A stretch of 64,000 nt of DNA from Manihot esculenta (lineage: Eukaryota; Streptophyta; Magnoliopsida; Malpighiales; Euphorbiaceae), in assembly GCF_001659605.2 (NCBI RefSeq), contig NC_035172.2, positions 26,773,342-26,837,341 of the forward strand, given 5' to 3'. The position numbers were made by a program, and so were the translations under genes. Position 1 is the first letter of the stretch; each line of letters opens with the position of its first letter. Under the pieces are notes generated by a model. It worked only from the letters and a program-made list of their open reading frames with translations, made no database searches and was not told the origin of the DNA. Positions 10,993 to 24,564 of the stretch are shown here, one piece after another.

Positions 10993-13243
10993 TGTAATAC
11001 CCGGCTAGACCCCGGCATCGAAATTCCTACTTTCCGGCGGAATCTCCTATGTCGGAACCCTCTAGAAGGGTAAAATATGTTTTTTATAAAATGTTTTTAC
11101 ATATTTTTATAGTTTTAATGAAGAAAGAAAATGAGTTTTTGAAAGAAAACACCTTGGAGGAAGAGTCCAGGTTCGGCCGCCGAACCTCATGTTCGGCCGC
11201 CGAACATAGTGCTTTTGCGGAAGCACCTTTGGCCCCCGATGGTGGTCTGACCAGCCACCTATAAAAGGCCCCTTGTCCGAAAATGGGTGAGTTTTCTCTC
11301 TCTATTTTCGGGCATGGTGAGATTTCGCCTTCCTTTGGTCGATTTTATGTTTTCCTTCAAATCTTTCAAGTTTTTGATAAGCTTTCACCTTGTTTTGAAG
11401 TTTTTGAGCTAAAGATCAAAGATTTGAAGCTTGGAGACCCACGGAGCTCGTTCCTCCATATCTCCGAGTTTGGGATCGCATCTCCTCTCGATCTTTAAGA
11501 GGTAAGTGTCGATCCACGCCTTTTATGATGTTTTAAGTAAGTTTTAAGAAGGGGTTAAGGGTTTTGATGCATGTTTAGGCTAGGAGTAAAATGTTAGGGT
11601 TTATGTACCCTTTATGTTAAATGTATGCTAAATGTGATGTTTGTTGGAGTATAGGTTAGTTTTATGCCCCTATATGCTTGGAAATGTGTTTATGCATGTT
11701 TTAGTATAGTTGATGCATGTTGGATTGTTGAGGGTGGCTGGATATGCAAGGCAGAATCGGGTTCTGCCCTTTGGGAGAGCCCAGGTTCGGCCGCCGAACC
11801 TGCCTGTGGAAGCAGTTTTGGCCACCTAAGCTCGCCCACGAAAGTTTGGACTTTCGGCTCTGGAGGGGAGTTTCGGCCGTCGAACCTGCCCCCGAAGGTT
11901 GTGACTTTCGGCTCTGGAAGGACTTTCGGCCGCCGAACCCTGCCCCCGAAAGTGCTTGACTTTCGGCTCTGGAGGGACCTTCGGCTCTGGAAAGACTTTC
12001 GGCCGCCGAACCCTGCCCTCGAAAGTGCTTGACTTTCGGCTCTAGAGAGACCTTCGGCCACTGAACTTGCCACCGAAAGTCCCCTGTTCAGCCTTCCTTT
12101 GCATGTATTCTATGAATGTTTTATGATGTTTTAGGGGGTTTTTGGGGAGATGTTTAGAGTCTTGCTAGAGTATGTTTAGTCCCTCATTTGAGTCCACCTG
12201 TGTAGGATTGGACCCTAGGAACCAAGGAGGCCAGCAGTGCTAGTTGTTTCGGAGTCAGCCAGAGGTGAGTAGAATACAACTCTTTTTGTCAATTTAAGCA
12301 TGTTCATGCATCATGAATGCCATGTATGTATTAGGTTGTATTGCATTAGAAATCACGAATATGACGCATTGCATATTATGATATTGATGTGGATGGATGT
12401 TGGATGACCTATTGGCCCTTGATATGATATGATATGATATGATATGGTATGGAAGTCCAGGTCAAGGCCCATTCTACACCCCTGGCACGATGTTAAGAGA
12501 AAGTCCAGGTCGAGACCCATTTTACGCCCCTAGCACGATTGGTTATGTTATGTTATGTTATGTTATATTATGGTAAGAGAAAGTCTAGGTCGAGGCCCAT
12601 TCTACGCCCTTGGCACGGTTGGATTATGTAGAGGGCCATTGGTGACAAGTCCATCCTTGATGTGATTTGTCTGTGATGTGATGCATTTTATGATCGCATA
12701 TGTTTAATGAACTGTTTTTACTATTCTGCTCACTGGGCTTTTGTAGCTCACCCCTCTCCCCTAACCCCCAGGTTTGCAGGTTCCTGATAGACCGGAAAGT
12801 CGTCAAGGGTAAAAGCTATGTATATGTAATAGATTAGTAGTGGACATGATATGTAAATTAATGTAATGTAATGTAAGGCATTGTTCAGTGATGTAATGAG
12901 GATTAGTATTGTGCTTGGCCCTAATATATGGTTAATCCATTTTTGTACATGATCTTATGTTAATGTTTTCATGATGAGTTATGTTGAACCAGGCTTGACA
13001 CATGATATGTTGCCCCACTAGAGCATTTGATGAGGGATCTAGTGTGGGGTTTTATGTTTATAGTATGGTGTATGCACAGGTCAAGTTTGGTATATGGAAA
13101 GTTTAAAATTTTTATACAAAAGTGATCATGTATGGGATTTTATCAGATGTACAGGATGTATGTTAGGCTTGCTACGGGTTCCGGTGACCTTAAGTCGATC
13201 TGAATCCTAGCGCCGGTAGCAGTCCGGTTTTCGGGTCGTTACA
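10993..13243 (+). repeat. 3' LTR of the chromovirus-like element
   Basis: A 2251-bp LTR, TGTAATACCCGG...GGGTCGTTACA, highly similar to the 5' LTR. It is longer mainly because the TTCGGCCGCCGAA array (about 11780-12090) has an extra unit and because about 20 bp is present near 11700, while its TTATG tract (12543-12570) is shorter. The downstream flank CGATT matches the upstream CGGTT at four of five bases. Confidence 0.9.
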
Positions 13244-13516
13244 CGATTGGTCCCGGCTAATTGATAGGGAATCCCGTAAATATAGGCTAATTGATAGGGA
13301 TCTACTGGATTGTACCTGCTAATGATAACTTCATGTGAAAACTTGACTTGTTCAAGAGATGGTGAGTCTTGATGAAGAATCGGGTGTTACAGTGTCCGAG
13401 TCTTTTTTTTTCAGAAGTGGGATTGCGTATTGACTTATCAGACACTTACTATGTAGCCTTGTTTTATGTTGACAGTTTGTTAGTTACTTTGAACGATTAT
13501 TGTGTTAGCATATATT
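13244..13516 (-). repeat. Right part of host A LTR
   Basis: It resumes the LTR broken at 1268. It aligns to 31579-31838 and to 26720-26991, including the block around GATCTACTGGATTG and the end ATTATTGTGTTAGCATA. The end position is approximate. Confidence 0.62.
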
Positions 13517-16333
13517 ATATTTAAATAACACTACAGTACATTATGTTATAACATATCATAGTATACAAATTTTATAGATATTTTTTTCTCCACAAGGCAC
13601 AAATATATTTTAATTTGAAAACTCTCTTTGATGCCAAAAATATATGTAGCATAAAATAAAATTAAAATTTATATCTAAAGCTTTTTCAAAAAATAAAATT
13701 TACTATTGTGAACAGTTGCAATAATGCATTAAATCATGGCATTTCATAAAATTACACACATATATATATTGCCAGCTCTAGTATTTTTACGATCAACGAC
13801 GGATCTAGAGATCTAGAGAGGGGCCAAAAGGCAATAAGCTCTTTTGAAAATTTTCAAATTTTATCAAGGTATTTAAATAATTTTATATATAATAAAAAAA
13901 TTATTATTAAATACATGTTTATTTAAAAAATTTATTAGTTAATTTTTATTTTAAAGTCACTCAATTAAAATATTTTATATTTTATAAAATTAATTTTAAA
14001 AATATAAATTTAATGAGTAATAAATTAGATAATATATTTAATTTTAAAAATATTTAAATATAAATTAAATATTATTTTTATAGAAAATAGATTAGATTAT
14101 TTAAATTTAAGAAAATAAAATAAAAATATTGTTTTCTATATCTAATGAGTTAGATAATTTAATAAATAAATTTTATAGTAAATATTATATTAAATAGTTA
14201 TATTACTTGAACATTATTATTTCTTTATAAGTTTGCATTTCACGATCATAGTGGAAATAATTTTTTTTATAATAAATATTATTAAAAATCGATTTCATAA
14301 TAAAATAAAAGATAAGTTATTTATCAGTTATTTTTTATTCATATGGAAAGATATATTTGTAAATATTAAAAATAAAAATATTATTAATATATTTTAATTA
14401 ATAAAAAATAAATAAATTGTGATTTAATTATAATATTTTATTAATATTTTATAAATTTTTTAATATATATTTATTTTATGTGTTTTATTTTACGTAATTA
14501 TGTATTAAAATCGAACCCTAAATAAAATTTATGGACTGGTAACTATTTGCGATTATATATTTATTAAAATTGTATTTTTCATTTCTATTCTAGAAAAAAA
14601 ATTAAATTTTAATTAATAATGTAGTTAAAAACTACCTTTACTTGATTTTAGTAAAAAAATATATTTATTATATCTTGATTATAATATGTGTATATATTAC
14701 CTTACATGTATATGTATTTAAAAATAAAATATATTAACTATTAAAATATAAAATTTAAATAAAGACATTATTTTATTGATAAAACAAAACATAAGGACTC
14801 TGTTTGATATTAAAGAGTTAAAGACTTTTTTTTTTACTATACCTAATGGTAGATTGAACAAAAAAATAACTTATTTAATATAAAAAGACATAAATTTAAA
14901 TTAGTAATTATCTCAAATTTAAAAAACTATATTATAAAATATAAATTACCTAATAGTGATAAAATTAAACAAGTTGGCAAAAAAAGTGGAAAAACATTGA
15001 AAAGTCGGTGGAGGCTTGAAGAATTCTCAATCCCATTTCACATTTTGAGTAGAATTTTTTCTACAAGTATCATAGCATAATACAGTAGTACCCAAAGGAA
15101 GGAAGGAAAGAAAAAACCACCACGAAAATCACAGGCAATTAAACCACTTAAATTTTGAGTGTGATATTATATTTGATTTGGGGTTCATCGATCTCTTACG
15201 AGGTTCGTGCTCTTTGACAACAGTTACCTAAAAAAAATATTATTCACAAACTAGTAAATTTGTAATATAAAAGAGTTAATATTCTAGTTATTTCTATTTT
15301 TTATTGCAATCTCGTAATGCAATTTTATATTACACATAAAAAAGAGAAAAAAAATATATTAAAGATGATATTATTCTATATAACTTTTATATATAAAATC
15401 AAAATCTATGTAGTTGCATCTTAGCAAAAAATTATTAAAACTTCCATTGTATATACACAACGGATATATTTAATAATTTATTGCCACCTTTGAAAGGTAG
15501 AAGGAAAGGAAGCTGCAAAACTTGCTCATAAAGCATACAGCCAAAGGTGATTACAAGTTTAGTATTCATTGCACCTTTGTTTGTTTGTTTGACTAGAAAA
15601 TAATTTGATTATGGCATTATCTCTCTCTCTATATACTTTTCTACTCTGTTTGGTCATTATTAATATTTTCATCTCATAAAAATTGATATGTTTTATTTTA
15701 AATTATAGTCTATTTTCTTATTTTAAAATACATTAATGAAATAACTTTTATTAGTTTCAATAATAATTTAATAATATGAGTTTCTCTCCATCATTTTAAA
15801 AGTTTTTTATTTTTAAATAAGTTACATTTTTTATGAATTCTTTATTTTCTTAATTTATCCTTCAATAATTATAGAGCATTTCTATAACATTAATAAAATT
15901 CATTCTATTTGTATATATATTTTAATTAAAGGGTAATATAGTTTTTTTTATTAAAATTTAATATATTTATTACTTTTTGAAAAAAACTTTAAGAATACAT
16001 TAAAAAAACGGAGAAAATATTTAAATTTTAGCAAAACAATATGAATAAGTAAAAGAACACTAAATAAATTTATTGTTTTAATTATATTTAATTTTTAATA
16101 GGCTTTTTAATAAAAAATAAAATAAAATAAACCTATTATATTCATTTCTTCATTTAATGAAAGGTTGAACAGCTTTTGCGTTAGCTCTGGTCAAAAAGTC
16201 AACACAAAAAAAATTGTGTTCTTTTCTAAGGATGTATCTCGCTCAAATAGGCGCCAGATTAGCCACAGAGTGTAGCCTCTTTGAGAAGATTCAGTTGTTC
16301 CAATTTATGGATTTATTGAGGGACATTATCTGT
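13517..16333. other. AT-rich intergenic DNA
   Basis: Very AT-rich with many A/T homopolymers and short ATAT runs. I see no open frame with a recognisable protein, no RNA gene and no clear terminal inverted repeats. A short GC-richer patch at about 16170-16320 can be read as an open frame but matches nothing I recognise. Confidence 0.6.
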
Positions 16334-19300
16334 TGTAAAAATAAATTTATATTTTCAAAAATTTTAATTTATTAATAATTATTTATTTTAAATATTTTTA
16401 AATTTTAAATATAATTATTTTATTTTATAAATTTTTATAATAGTTTGAAAATTTTATTTGTAAAATATTTTTATTATTTCAAATTTAATATGAAATCTTA
16501 TTATTATAAGTTTATACAGATTTAATTATATTATTTTAAAATTTTTATAACAGTTTATCACAGTTATTTTTTCATTATAAATAGTATTTCTCTTCACAAA
16601 TAAAATTACCATATTTTTTCTATTTTATTCCTCTCTTCTCGTTACAAAATAAATTAAATTAAAAATAAATTAATATTGTCTTGATCATAGAAATTAAATT
16701 TCATAAGAACTTGTTTTATAATGGGATTACAAAATAAATTTTTATAAATAATGTCCAACATAACTCATATTTTATAATTTTATCTTATTTTTCAAACAAT
16801 TTTAAAGATTTGGTCTTCATCCTAAGAGAGAATCTTATCTTTTAATAGTAAGAAAAAATAATTAAAGGTTTATTTCAGGATTTCGATCATTGAAAATTGT
16901 TACTATTAAAAATTAATGGTGGACAATGAAATAAGGTGAATTTATTATTATCAATATTTTTAATATTATTATTATTATTATGAAGTGCTATACTCCTATG
17001 TATATTTCTATTTATTTTATTCATACTAGCATTAAGAGTAATGCAGTAAAACAAAACTAAATAATAAATTGATAAGACTTTTATGAATTATGAAAACAAA
17101 AATTTATAAGATTGACCTAAAATATTTAAAAGTGTGGGGTTATTTTGCTAAAAATATAGTTACTGATCCTAAAAAAATATTAACATTTGATTGCTCTATT
17201 TTCATTAGTTAAAACTTTATCCACTAAATGAATTTTTTTGTTAAGATTTGAAAAAAAAATTATGTGGTATAAGGATTGTCTTGTTTCTAATTAAGTAAAT
17301 AGAGTTAACAAAATTCTTAAATATTTATGTGCTTTGAAACAAGCACCTAAACAGTCGCATGAGAAATTTGACCAAATTTTGATTAGGGTCATTTTTTTTC
17401 TTTTCTGTTGGAGTTTGATAATTATATGGTTACAAAATTTATGAATGATGAATAGGTGATTATTTATTTATGCTTATATTTGATACAAGTTGTAATATAG
17501 TATGTGAAATTAAAATATTTTCCTATTCATAAATTCGAATATATAAAGGAAGCAAATGTGATTTGGGGTACTAAAATTGGAATTATAGTATAATTATATC
17601 GTAACAGTATTAATATTGAGTTGCTTATAAAGAAGTTTAGATATCTTAATATCAAACTAGTGAATACCCCATATAATGCTAATTCTCAAAAAAAAATAGA
17701 GGTGATATTATTGCTCAATTTAAATATACACATATTATTAGAAAATTGTTGTATTTAATGAATTTTTCAAACTTGATATAGCTTATGCTATGTAAATTGA
17801 GTAGATTTACATATAATCTAATCATGATCATTGAGCTATTTAGTTAAATTTAAGAATTATTTGAAAAGTATCATGAGTTATGGTATTTTATATAGTGAAT
17901 GTCCTATTGTATTTGAAGAATATAGTGATGTTAATTGGAATTTAAATTCAAATGAGATAAAATCCACTAGTTATTATATATTTAATCTAGATGGTGGTGC
18001 AGTTACTTGGAAATCAATTATTATTGTTAAAACCACCATGGAGTCAGAGTTTATTGTTCTGCAATTAAATGACAATGAAATTTGAGTAGCTAAGAAATTT
18101 CTTAGCTAATACTATGTTGAGAATAAAATCAATATCATTCGTGTATTGTGATCGTCAAACGACAGTAGCTATTATAAAAAATAAAACTTTCAAAAATAAA
18201 AATACACATATTTGTCTAAGACATTATATGGTAAGGCAACTGTTGAGAAATGGAATTATATACATTAATTACATAGAGTCATAAGTGACTTGGCTAATTC
18301 TCTGACTAAACCTTTAAAAAAGAAGTTAATAAATGAGACATAGAGGGGAATGAGTTGAGCCAATCTAAAATTAACAGCGATGAGAACCCAACCTTTATTA
18401 TTGGAGATCCCATGAAAAAGGTCCATTGAGTAATAACAAGTTACTTGTTAGTTCTGCTAGCATTATTTAACGTTGTCCCTTTCTATGGTGTGAGAAGTGC
18501 TAGACTGCATTGATAAGAGGATGAGCTGAAAGCTCTTAATAATATTCATATCCCTTATCGGTAGTGTATAAATTGCAGTATACACTTCATGATATGTGGA
18601 GTGGGGCCGCTTCTATGAGATTATGGCATAATCTCTAGAGTATTTATGAACTAACAGGTGTGCGCATGACCTATTAGTGCAAAACAATATGGCAATAAGA
18701 TTTGTGAAGTGTTATGAGATTAATGGGATATTAGCCTACCAAAAAGAGTTTTTAATTTATAGAAGCAAAAGTTTCATAAATTTCTCTATATGTTAAGTCT
18801 TATTAATCTAGGTATGCTTCATAGTTCGAAAGACACCATATTCAAAACATGTACACTCAATCTTAAACTTAGTAATAAAAAACCTTTTTAAATATATGGG
18901 AGATTATTGTAAAAATGAATTTATATTTTTAAATATTTTAATTTACCAATAAATATTTATTTTTAACCTTTCAAATATTTTTAGATTTCAAATATAATTA
19001 TCTCATCTTATAAGTTTTTATGGCCATTGAAAATTTTATTTGTGAGACTTTTTTGTTGTTGCAAGTTTGATATTTAAATCTAATATTATGAGATTTTTTT
19101 GCTGTTACAGATTTAATATTTAAATCTAATATTAAATCTGACCGTTATGATTTTATGCAGATTTGATTATATTATCTTTAAGATTTTTATAACAGTTTAT
19201 GATGGCTATATTTCACATTATAAATAGCATGCATCTTCACCAAGAAAATTACTCCCATTTTCTCTACTTTATTCCTTCATTCTTATTGCTTTCTACTGGA

Positions 19301-19460
19301 TTATAAATTAGAAATAAATCATTGTTTTCATAATCCTAGAAATTAAATTTCAGAAAAATTTATTTTATCCTGAGAAATTGCAAAATAAATATTTAAGGAC
19401 AGTGTCCAACACAACTCAGATTTTATTATTCTATAGTATTTTTCTAATAATTTGTGATAT
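16334..19460 (+). mobile_element. Degenerate Ty1/copia element with two LTRs
   Basis: Direct repeats of about 480-550 bp, starting TGTAAAAAT (16334 and 18914) and holding shared blocks such as TTATAACAGTTTA, flank a decayed coding region. The outer ends are uncertain by some tens of bases. A weak primer-site-like TGGTCTTCATCC lies near 16811. Between the LTRs only the reverse transcriptase and RNase H part of pol is recognisable; gag, protease and integrase are missing or unrecognisable, so the element is internally deleted. Confidence 0.65.
17320..18385 (+). pseudogene. Ty1/copia reverse transcriptase / RNase H relic
   Basis: Translated pieces in shifting frames follow the copia order. A KQAPKQSHEKFDQ stretch lies near 17335-17380, a relic of the KQAPRQW motif of reverse transcriptase. 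Next come DIAYAM near 17775 and an RNase H piece at 17831-18085 with YSDVNWN, KSTSYY, GGAVTWKS and TMESEFI. It ends in a cDNA-end piece near 18240-18330. Numerous stops and indels make it non-functional. The catalytic YVDD box of reverse transcriptase is not visible. Confidence 0.75.
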
Positions 19461-19464
19461 TTGG

Positions 19465-20004
19465 AACCATTTGAGGATCAGAGCTATCTGTTCAATCGAT
19501 GATGGCAAGATCGCCTCCTTTTGGATGGACTCTTGGCTCGTAGAGGATGTTCGTCTCTTGCAACTTGCAAATAAGCCTATTCCGACCTCCATGCTAAGTG
19601 ATGTCATAATGAATTATCTTCTGCCTATTAGACAATGGAATTGGAACTAGATAGAAGCTTATCTCCCTACCTCAACAATGCTTTTGCTTTCTGTATGTCA
19701 TCCTCCATAGCCAGAAATGGTTGTGGATTATCTTATTTAGAAGTTTGTTGGGTCTGGACAGGTGATTGTCAGCTCTGCATACAGATCTCTATTGGGTACT
19801 GCAACCATGGAGGAAAATTCTCTCTAGTCTATTATTTGGCAGTGGAATGGATCTCAACGGGTGCAAGCCTTTCTCTTGCTAGCATCTCACATCAAAATTC
19901 CAACCAGCATGGAATGCTTGAGACGACACCTTTGTGTCTTTCATCTCTTTCTGGTTTGCCATAGAGGACCCGAGACAATTTCATACCCTTCGAGACTATC
20001 CTGC
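19465..20004 (+). pseudogene. LINE ORF2 fragment, zinc-binding RT tail (left part)
   Basis: The segment encodes the region after reverse transcriptase in plant LINEs: a DDGKIASFWMDSWL motif at 19498-19540 and a downstream stretch ending in the characteristic HTLRDYPA, split after its Pro by a solo LTR at 20005. The frame needs two shifts, so it is broken. The left limit against the copia 3' LTR is not resolved. Removal of the intervening LTR in the alignment lets the motif continue as ATYVW at 22311. Confidence 0.72.
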
Positions 20005-22305
20005 TGTAACACCCCTTACCCGTCTATAAAATAACTTAGTAAAGGATGCCACATACTATACTATATGCAATTACATATGTGGACTTAAGATAGCTTTGAC
20101 ATTATAAATTGTTCCTTAGTTTGTTTAAATGCATGTTGATTCACAAAATAATTTTAAATGGAGAAACCGCAAAAGTCTCCCCTGTTTATTAGCAATTATC
20201 CCTGTGAAAACTAGTCATAAAATTTCAATATTTACTCATTTCACACTATTAAAACCACAAATAGAATATAATAACTTAAAATAGTAAACACATTTGGTTA
20301 TATTCATACTATTTACAATACTCATTTACAGACTCTTGGTAGACTATTAATGTACATGCCAAACATAAACAACCTCTGAACAAAGCTTGTGAACAACTGG
20401 TTATGATGATGTCTCTGTGCTGATGCAGAACCAGACCTCCTAACTGTTGCTTCCTCTATTTATTACCTGCGCATGGAAAATCCAATGCGCTGAGCTTATG
20501 CCCAGTGGGTGAATAACAACATATATGTATTCATTCAAGTATACTAGGAATAATCATGACATATATAATGAAATCATTTGATATAAAAGCACATAAATAT
20601 TTTATGTGTCAGTGGACAAATCAGGTCATTAAATTTTATAGCAGTAAGATCATTCATATTTTGGTAACCATCTTGTATGCATGCTAGCAAAGCATTAACA
20701 AGTCATATAATTAAATCTTAGCCCCTATAAACTCTTCGTAGGATCAACTAGCTAGATAAGGGAAAACTGTATCTATATAGCACAAAGTGCCAAACTGTAT
20801 GGCCTGGGGGCCGAATGCTGTGCCTGTATGGCTAAAAAGCCGAAAAACTGTATGACTCGTAATGTGTCGAAAATATCATATCATGTATCCCATTAGGGCG
20901 CAGTACTGCTAAACTGTATATGGCATGCCATACCCTTATACTATTTATGACTCCTACTGAGGTTTACTAGGGCCAAGAATGCATATGTACTTGTTAAATA
21001 TTTATTGGTATCAAAATTATTCATTTAGATGCTTAACATGTTGAAACAAGCAAAGATGTCGAACTAGATATTCATAAGCAAGCATATCGATAAAAAGAGT
21101 CCTTAAGAGCATTCATATGTGTGTCATAGACCATATTCACTTATGAGCATATTATTCAGCCACAAACATATTACTATTTCATCAAGAACATGTGTGTAAA
21201 GTTTTAGTCTATTAAGCTAGCACGTGTATAAAGCAGGCATGTCAAGCTAGCATGTGCATAATTTGGCCACAAAGCTAGCATGTCAATCCCTTTTAGGTCA
21301 ATATTTACATTTAGCTTTGTTTCTGCCTGAGATTGTATCACATTTTTAAGTATCTTATGGACACAATTAGACTCACTTTTCTTCATGAACGTTGTGTATT
21401 TATGTCTTAGCTTTCTAACAAGATATATTACATCTAATTCTGACCTTCCTAACTTAAGTTATGAATTTTTCTTTGCAACCTGCTCAATCAGGTCCTAACC
21501 AGTACAGTTTTGGGATCTGTTTTTAAATCTAACAAAACCTATCATATGCATACATTTGCATACAGATTCAAGCTTAACTTTCTTGTACAAAGTTTTAGGT
21601 ATACTTTTCAGGGTTCATTTGGCACTGGTCTTAATTCATTTCATTGAGTAAATCATTAGTTATGGTCTAGGAGATACATACTGCTCCGGATGCACAATTC
21701 CCTGTGACCAGCTTAGGTTCACTAGAAATTTTCACATAATTAGCTACAGATTCAGACTTTGGTTACTTCATGAAAGTTTTAGCTTTTTGTCTAAACTTTC
21801 AATATTCATAGATTGACCTACTAAACTTACATTTTTAATATTTAGAAGTTCATTTCATTTAAGCAAGCATGTCGGTTTTAGGAAGCACCTCAAGCTAGCA
21901 CGTCGGGAAACCCTTCAGCACCTCCCAATAGCAACTTGATTCCGACCTGCTTATCACGTTAGATACTTTATTTTAAGATATGTTTGTTTTCTTATTTGGG
22001 TTTTCTATGATTCAGTTATTACAGTTTGAAGATGTTAAAATACTAGTACTGGTCGTTCTTATTTTAACTCTACCTTTGGACGTATAACTCTATATGAAAT
22101 GCAAGTTAGACCTCTAAACACAACTTTTAGTGCTCTATCTTTAAACGAATTGTGTGTCAGACGGCTATGGATAAGCTAGCACCTCCCCTAATCAGCTCGA
22201 GGTCAAGCTAGCACCTCCCCTAAAGCTAATTACTCTAACTTTAAAATGGTACAATTTAAAGCTAATGGTTGCTCTATTTCTATCTGTAGGTTTTGGAATG
22301 GTACA
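20005..22305 (+). mobile_element. Solo LTR inserted in the LINE
   Basis: A 2301-bp sequence runs from TGTAACACCCCTTACCCG to GGTACA with a perfect 5-bp target duplication CCTGC (20000-20004 and 22306-22310). It lacks coding capacity. Inside are dispersed AAGCTAGCAYGT repeats (about 21215-21285, 21890-21905, 22175-22225). The flanking LINE reading frame rejoins exactly across the duplication, which fixes both ends. Its internal sequence does not resemble the LTRs at 1269 and 3564, though the terminal hexamer is similar. Confidence 0.85.
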
Positions 22306-22310
22306 CCTGC

Positions 22311-23168
22311 AGCTACATATGTGTGGAAAAGAATTATTTCTCTTGTTTGTGGCACAATTTCTTCAAGGAAAATGTTTAAGTGCAAAGCTGGATGGAAAAC
22401 AATTTGAAAAATGTGAACCAAGTTCATGAAGCTCCATGGAATCTTCAGTTTGGCATTGTTTGCGAGAAGCTCTAGAATCGTATAAATGCGGCGATTTTTT
22501 ATGGCAACAATAGGCCTATGAATCTAGACATTATTTCCAATCTTGCCACTATTAAAGCTAATGAGGTTTTCCTAGTCATTAACAGGATCCTAGCTCTAGA
22601 GCCTCCTCCCTTTCCTATGACCAAATCAGTTTAGGCTAGACCGCCCTAGGATTTTGTGAAGCTAAACACTGATGCGTCAGTGATAAGTGGTGGTCACTTG
22701 GCTCTCACTAGGGGGTTGATTCACAATTCTAAAAGGCATTGGATCACAAGTTTTGTTGCAAATCTTGGGAAATCATCAATGCTACATGAAGGATTAGCGG
22801 CAATCCTCCATGGTGTGAAGCTGTTCAAGCAACTGGGCCTTAATTTTGCACATATAGAATGTGACATTATGGAAGAAGTTTGTATCCTAAATGGCAATGC
22901 ACATGTCCCAAGTCACCTAAACTAGTTGGTGCAAGTTATTCACGATGTTCTCAAACTAGATATCCATGCATGTTTTCTCCACATTGCTTGTGAAGGCAAT
23001 AAATGCGCTGATAAAATGGCTAGAATGGCTTTGAGAGTTAGGAGAGTAATGCTTGTCCTACACGTGCCACCTACTGAGCTTCATCCTCTCCTTGTAGAAG
23101 ACACATATGGAATTCTTCGTGCAAAGGCTTAGTCCTTAATCTTAACTTTCATTTACTCAAAAAAAAAA
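22311..23168 (+). pseudogene. LINE ORF2 fragment, RNase H tail and poly(A)
   Basis: It continues the LINE ORF from 20004. After the zinc-binding region come a WNLQFGIVC stretch (22440) and an RNase H-like domain (about 22650-23130) starting KLNTDASV, with the acidic residues of the fold visible as NTDAS, HEGLA and ECDIMEE and a late HIACEGNKCADKMAR motif. In-frame stops at 22923 and upstream show decay. An A-run at 23159-23168 marks the 3' end expected of a retroposed LINE copy. Plant L1-type LINEs often carry this RNase H. Confidence 0.75.
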
Positions 23169-23970
23169 GAGTTGATTCTAAGAAAAAAGTAATAATAATT
23201 ATATTAATTATTTGATTAATTCTCAAAAAAGTTATTTGATTACCCATTTATATTTATGTTAAATTTTGGCAACAATGTTAAATTTGCCTTTGACCTATAG
23301 AGTAAGGGTCAAAAATATTAAATTTCATTTTATGTGAAAATTTATTCTTGAACCATTATTAAAAAAACAAATAAACTAAATAAAGTATAGATCACACTTT
23401 AAAACTATGGCAAATAATGATCTTATTTAGTCTTTTAACGATAATTCAGGAGTAAATTTAGTTTAAAAGTTGAAATTTAGTATATTTAGCCCCTCCATAG
23501 TTCAGGAATAAATTTAGCTTTTCAGCATTGAATTCTTAGAAAAAATTTTTGAGTTTTATCCGTGATGAGAAATTAAAAGGTAAAGAATGTGAGAAAAAAC
23601 CTTCTAAACTTTTGCTAATGTTTTTGGGCTTCTAGATCTTGTTTTATTGGTAATACAACCTTTATAGCTATATCTTAGCGTTATTAGGTTCAAATGAGTT
23701 ATTTTTTGAAAAGTTTAATCTTCAAAAAAAACTTAATTGTTTAGGAGAAGTAAGTTATTATCTGCAATAAAAGGAGTAGGAATTTTGATTTCCTATAAAG
23801 CCAATAAAAAATGACCAACCAAATAAATAGAATTTTAACATTTCTTGAAAACTTAAAATTTCTTAATTGAATTATTTCCAACCAAACAAGAAAGTGGTTT
23901 ATAAGGCTATTAGTTTTTATCAAGACTTATTCTTTGGACCTACATTTTTTATATGGTTGAAATAAGACTG
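23169..23970. other. AT-rich spacer
   Basis: No gene seen. At 23440-23530 a short, partly repeated block (GGAGTAAATTTAG and GGAATAAATTTAGC, about 60 bp apart) may be part of a small unclassified MITE. Confidence 0.4.
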
Positions 23971-24170
23971 TGCTGTGATTGGTCAACCTGCAAGAAAAAG
24001 AAAGCGAGATGATAGATGCCTATGGCAGCCACTCCGACGCTTAAGTCAATAAATTGAAAGAGAGCGAGTCTAATATAATACTTTGAACTCAAGAGTAATT
24101 GTGCAAGAATTGTATACCTTGATCTTTGTGATCATTAACTTTTATACTATCAAAAGATAGAGTTATTTAT
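23971..24170 (-). repeat. Host B left LTR, first part
   Basis: Aligns with 31368-31555 and with 1045-1240. It is interrupted after TTTAT at 24170 and resumes at 26705 with the same TTTAT. Confidence 0.65.
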
Positions 24171-24564
24171 TTTTAGTGTATTTGCCCTAAACCATTATCT
24201 TGAACCTTTTTGTATGTCATTTTAGTTATTAATAAAAGAGGTTTTATTATCATTATTATTTGTTTGCATGTTACATAATAATGATTAACATCTCTGGTTA
24301 CTTATTATTATGGTGATAGTATGATTATTAATTGATAATCATTAGATGATTATGTATATATTGATATAATTCAATAATTATAGATAATTGTTAGAGAACA
24401 AAGTATTGGATGGACCCACATTGAGATTACTACATAGGTTATTGTCATAAGTGAATCTCAAGATAGTTATGTTTTAATCCTTTAACTTGAGATTGTCATA
24501 GTTTCCAACATAAAGACTGTTATGTTTTGACATAACCAAATATTTTCTTTAATCAAATAATCAT

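Larger units (their letters stand above)
1269..13243 (+). mobile_element. Ty3/gypsy chromovirus-like retrotransposon, nearly complete
   Basis: A full-structure LTR element: 5' LTR 1269-3460, primer-binding site next to it, gag-pol 5908-10888, polypurine tract 10981-10992 and 3' LTR 10993-13243. The LTRs run TG...CA. Flanks are CGGTT (1264-1268) and CGATT (13244-13248), a 5-bp target duplication with one mismatch. Pol order is protease, reverse transcriptase, RNase H, integrase, as in Ty3/gypsy, and the integrase ends in a chromodomain-like segment, which suggests the Tekay/Del group (inference). It is inserted inside the LTR of an older Tat-like element. A solo LTR (3564-5745) sits in its leader. 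Two apparent frameshifts and one in-frame stop make it non-autonomous as read. Confidence 0.88.

Noticed and set aside
11690..12073. 127-codon minus-strand frame in the 3' LTR, and similar frames at 1898-2251, 4126-4731 and 11664-12032
   Set aside because: The frames stay open because of the GC-rich repeat array; paired LTR copies do not keep them.
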